64,000 nucleotides of DNA, from assembly GCA_020284085.1 (NCBI GenBank), contig JACEVL010000483.1, forward strand, positions 1 to 64,000, written 5' to 3'. Positions 35,801-39,642 of this stretch are shown piece by piece (position 1 is the stretch's first letter; each line of letters begins with the position of its first letter). The position numbers were made by a program, and so were the translations under genes. Origin of the DNA: Aporrectodea caliginosa (taxonomy: Eukaryota; Annelida; Clitellata; Crassiclitellata; Lumbricidae). The notes under the pieces were generated by a model, which saw nothing but the letters and a program-made list of their open reading frames with translations, did no database searches and was not told where the DNA came from.

Positions 35801-38800
35801 TCGAACGATAAGGGGGACAGCCTAGTTAGCAGACCGAGTGTCAAGGACACTCTTAGCCCTGTAGACGCTAATGCTGTTAACGACAATAGAGAGACGGCTC
35901 TGAGCCCCGTAGATGATGACATAACGGAAGTGACGGATGGACAACCCGACTTCTTAGATACGGATAACCCCGAGGAGCCGACTAACGAACGAATAGCCGA
36001 CGTTGAAACATTAGCTAGTGAACAAAGTAAATGCAAGTCCTTAAGACCTTTCTTTAAACTAGCTAATCAACACAAAAACAACTTCTATCTCGAAAATAGT
36101 TTGTTGTATCACACAGACAGTATTACGGGCCATAAAGTGAACCAGCTGTGCCTACCAGAAACGAGGATTGGAGTCGTCCTAGAAATGGGACACGACGCTC
36201 CGTTTGCAGGTCACATGGGTTTTAAATCCACACGAGATCGTATCAGACTCAGCTTCTGGTTTCCTCACATGGATGAAAAGATCAAGGCCTATTGTGCTTC
36301 TTGTTCAATCTGCCAACTGCGAGCTCCGATGAAGACAGCGCAACGAGTACCCATCACGCCCATTCAGCGTAGTGATGAACTGCCGTGGTCACACCTTTCC
36401 ACTGATTGCATAGGGCCAAGTCTACCGGAAGGAGATCCATCGACTCCTCGGCCTGAATATAATTATGCGTTGGTCTTGGCTTATCGATTCTCGCGGTGGC
36501 CAATGGCATATCCCCTTCGATCCTTGTCTGCCAAGGTCGTGTGTGAGGCTTTCCTGCAAGCATTCATGACTTTCTCTGTGCCCAAGGTAATTAGTTCGGA
36601 TTGTGGCACTAATTTCACAAATAAACTTACAAAAGAAAATCTAGAGCTAGCGAAGGCCTATGCAGATTATTGTTCAGATATAGAACAGAAGCGATACACA
36701 GAGCAGTACGATCTGCGTAGCATGGATACGAGATATCAGGTGAGTGACAAAGTCATCATCTTGACACCCGATTCCAAGGGCGCCAAACTCTACAGTAGAT
36801 GGCAAGGCCCCGGAACTGTGGTGACCATGAAGTCTCCTTCCTCTTACATTATTGAAATCGAGGGTAAGGAAAGACACATCCAAGAGAACCAAATTCGTAA
36901 GTTTCATGAACGGAAAGAACAGGCATTAGTCAATAACTGTTCTGTCGTCTTTGACCGAGACGAGGACTTCGGATCTGTGAAGGCTGGTCCGAAAAGCGCT
37001 AAGATGGCGCGAGGGCTTTAGACCTTCAGCTTAACACTTATATTGATCCGCCCCGGAAGCAAGAACATCGCAGCCGATTTCTTGTCCCGGATTTGATTGA
37101 GATAGAAGGGACCCGGTCTTGGCGGGGTCCGACCCTGTAGTGTGTACATTGTAGTGATTAACTGTGTGTATGTGTTTTCATTCATGTGAACGCAATCTAC
37201 GACGGTCTGATGGGGAGGCGTCACAACAGGAAGACGCAAGGATACCGCACGGACGCCGATTGCTGACATCCTCTTGGATTGGAGGGAATGTCACGGTGGA
37301 GGTCAACGGCCGGCCTACTTTAAGGATGGTCAGCAAACGACGCCCTACAAGAACGAACCGGAGGGGCTAGTTCGATGACCCGGGGTGCTAACCCGGCCTA
37401 AATCAACACTTTCGTCGACCATCTCAGTTCAAGGGCAAGGCCGTGACCGACTGACCAAGCGTTATCGGCAGCAACCGATAGCAGCCGGAAGGATGCTGCT
37501 GTCATGACACAAGACACCAGCTGCGAGCCCGGGTTGTGACCGACGGCCGCCGCAGCGCTGACACCTGCACCTCGCTGCGTCAAAAGCCCCAAGTCAACAA
37601 CACATCAAAACCTCATAAACCTTGTTGATTTGGGCGATGGGTATAAAACGGGAAGGCGCTCCTGCCACAGGACGCCTGGGTTAGGATTCGACGCGACGTC
37701 TTGATCTGAATTCAAGGAACGTTGTTGCGGGTCTCCAGCGTCAGACGGATCAGATTGATTAACTAGACTTCTTCAGACAAAGACAGACTAGATTAGATTC
37801 CGATTGATTAACTAGACTTCTTCAGACAAAGACAGACTAGATTAGATTCCGATTGATTAACTAGACTTCTTCAGACAAAGACAGACTAGATTAGATTCCG
37901 ATTGATTAACTAGACTTCTTCAGACAAAGACAGACTAGATTAGATTCAGATTAGACAGACACATTGTAAGACTAGACTTCATTAGACTTCATAGTATAGT
38001 GACTCGACCGACCGACTGTTTTATGACGTTTATACTTCTATTGTTCTTTGCTGTAATAAATTCATATACATTGAACGAACCGTTTTCATTCGTATGGTCT
38101 AGCAAGACAGATTATTAATAAGACAGCTAGGCCATCACGACAGCCACATTCACGCCTGTTATAGCTTTCAAGCCAAAAGAGTAAGGTTTCCTGCATTATC
38201 TATGTTCCCGCAGTAAATTATCCTACAAGACTTGGCAGTCGTCGATCTTGGTTGGTGACCCTAATATAAATTTATGGCACAGCTTAGACGAATTTGTGGG
38301 AGGGAATTCCTTCACGTTCCCTCCCCAGGCTTAAAAGTGGGGAGGGAATTCCCTCCTTTCCCTCCCCGGGATTTACGACCCTGTGTGCATTGGGCAGAAA
38401 TGATTTATTTTTTTTCAATTTTTCGGACAATCTAAGTCCGTAAGGTTTATTCAAAGGAATGCTCAATAAATTACTTATCAACTTCAGGACATAGGCTACT
38501 TTATCTATGTAGTGCATCTATATAATACATGTACAGCACCTCTGAAACTCCAAAGAACCTATAAGAAAAGGTTTTCCAGTTGTATAGGTTTTTGTTCTGC
38601 ACTTCGGCAGAAATTTTCAGCAATCCCTGGCCATGACCCTAAGAAATCACTTAAAGGCCAAGGTTTTAGGTTTGGCGGTTTCCCTCGTAGAATGAAGTGA
38701 CCAACGACTGTAGGCGGTTCAAGTAAGCATCTGTCGGCCAATGGGCGTTGATTTCATTTTGGTTGACACATCTTACAAGCATAGGCTGCTGAATTTAATT

Positions 38801-39348
38801 GTATGCATAGCCTAGGCAACATCGTCCGCTTTGTGGAATGGAGAGGAGGCGCAGGGACGGTCGGTCGATCGGTGGTAGCCCCCACCCTAGGCCCTTCACC
38901 CTCCCTCTGGCCCTCTAGCGGTCGGACGGATGGATGGAGATGCATCGCTAGGGCAGACTAGACCCGACAGGGCATACCCCGTACAGGCCCTACCTCGATC
39001 AAGAATTGACCACTTGTATATATATAACCGAGCTGTGGGTCGAATAATTTGTGTATACGAAAGCCAGCTAAGCTGGCTAGAGTTCATACCTGTACTTCTA
39101 GAATGTATACAAGTTGTTCCAATTATCCAAATTTACCCCCCATCCACTCATATTACTATGGAGTTCATTGCTATGAAGATACTTACAGGGTTGAGAAACA
39201 AGTCTGTAGTTTCTATATGCGATTAGATTGCCATGAACAAATACGAACTTACTATTGTGGTAGATGGCGATCAAGAGGAAGCCATACGGGCATTTTTTGC
39301 TCACAACAACTGGAATTTTGAAAAAATTGGTAATTATGAAGACGATGC

Positions 39349-39402
<54 letters not shown>

Positions 39403-39498
39403 GCATCGTCTTCATAATTACCAATTTTTTCAAAATTCCAGTTGTTGTGAGCAAAATGGCATTATATGCTCACAACAACATAATTATGAAGACGATGC

Positions 39499-39578
<80 letters not shown>

Positions 39579-39594
39579 GCATGAAAGACGATGC

Positions 39595-39642
<48 letters not shown>

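Larger units (their letters stand above)
32997..38142 (+). mobile_element. Non-autonomous Gmr1-like LTR element, internally deleted
   Basis: A 5,146-bp plus-strand element with LTRs of 805 and 854 bp, whose length difference is one 49-bp repeat. The flanks CATGT (left) and GCCAC (right) do not match, so there is no target duplication. A single frame of 924 codons has gag and integrase parts but no reverse transcriptase, so it depends on helper proteins. The left flank is transporter intron 1 and the right flank is intron 2, marking the junction between two transporter units. Confidence 0.9.
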
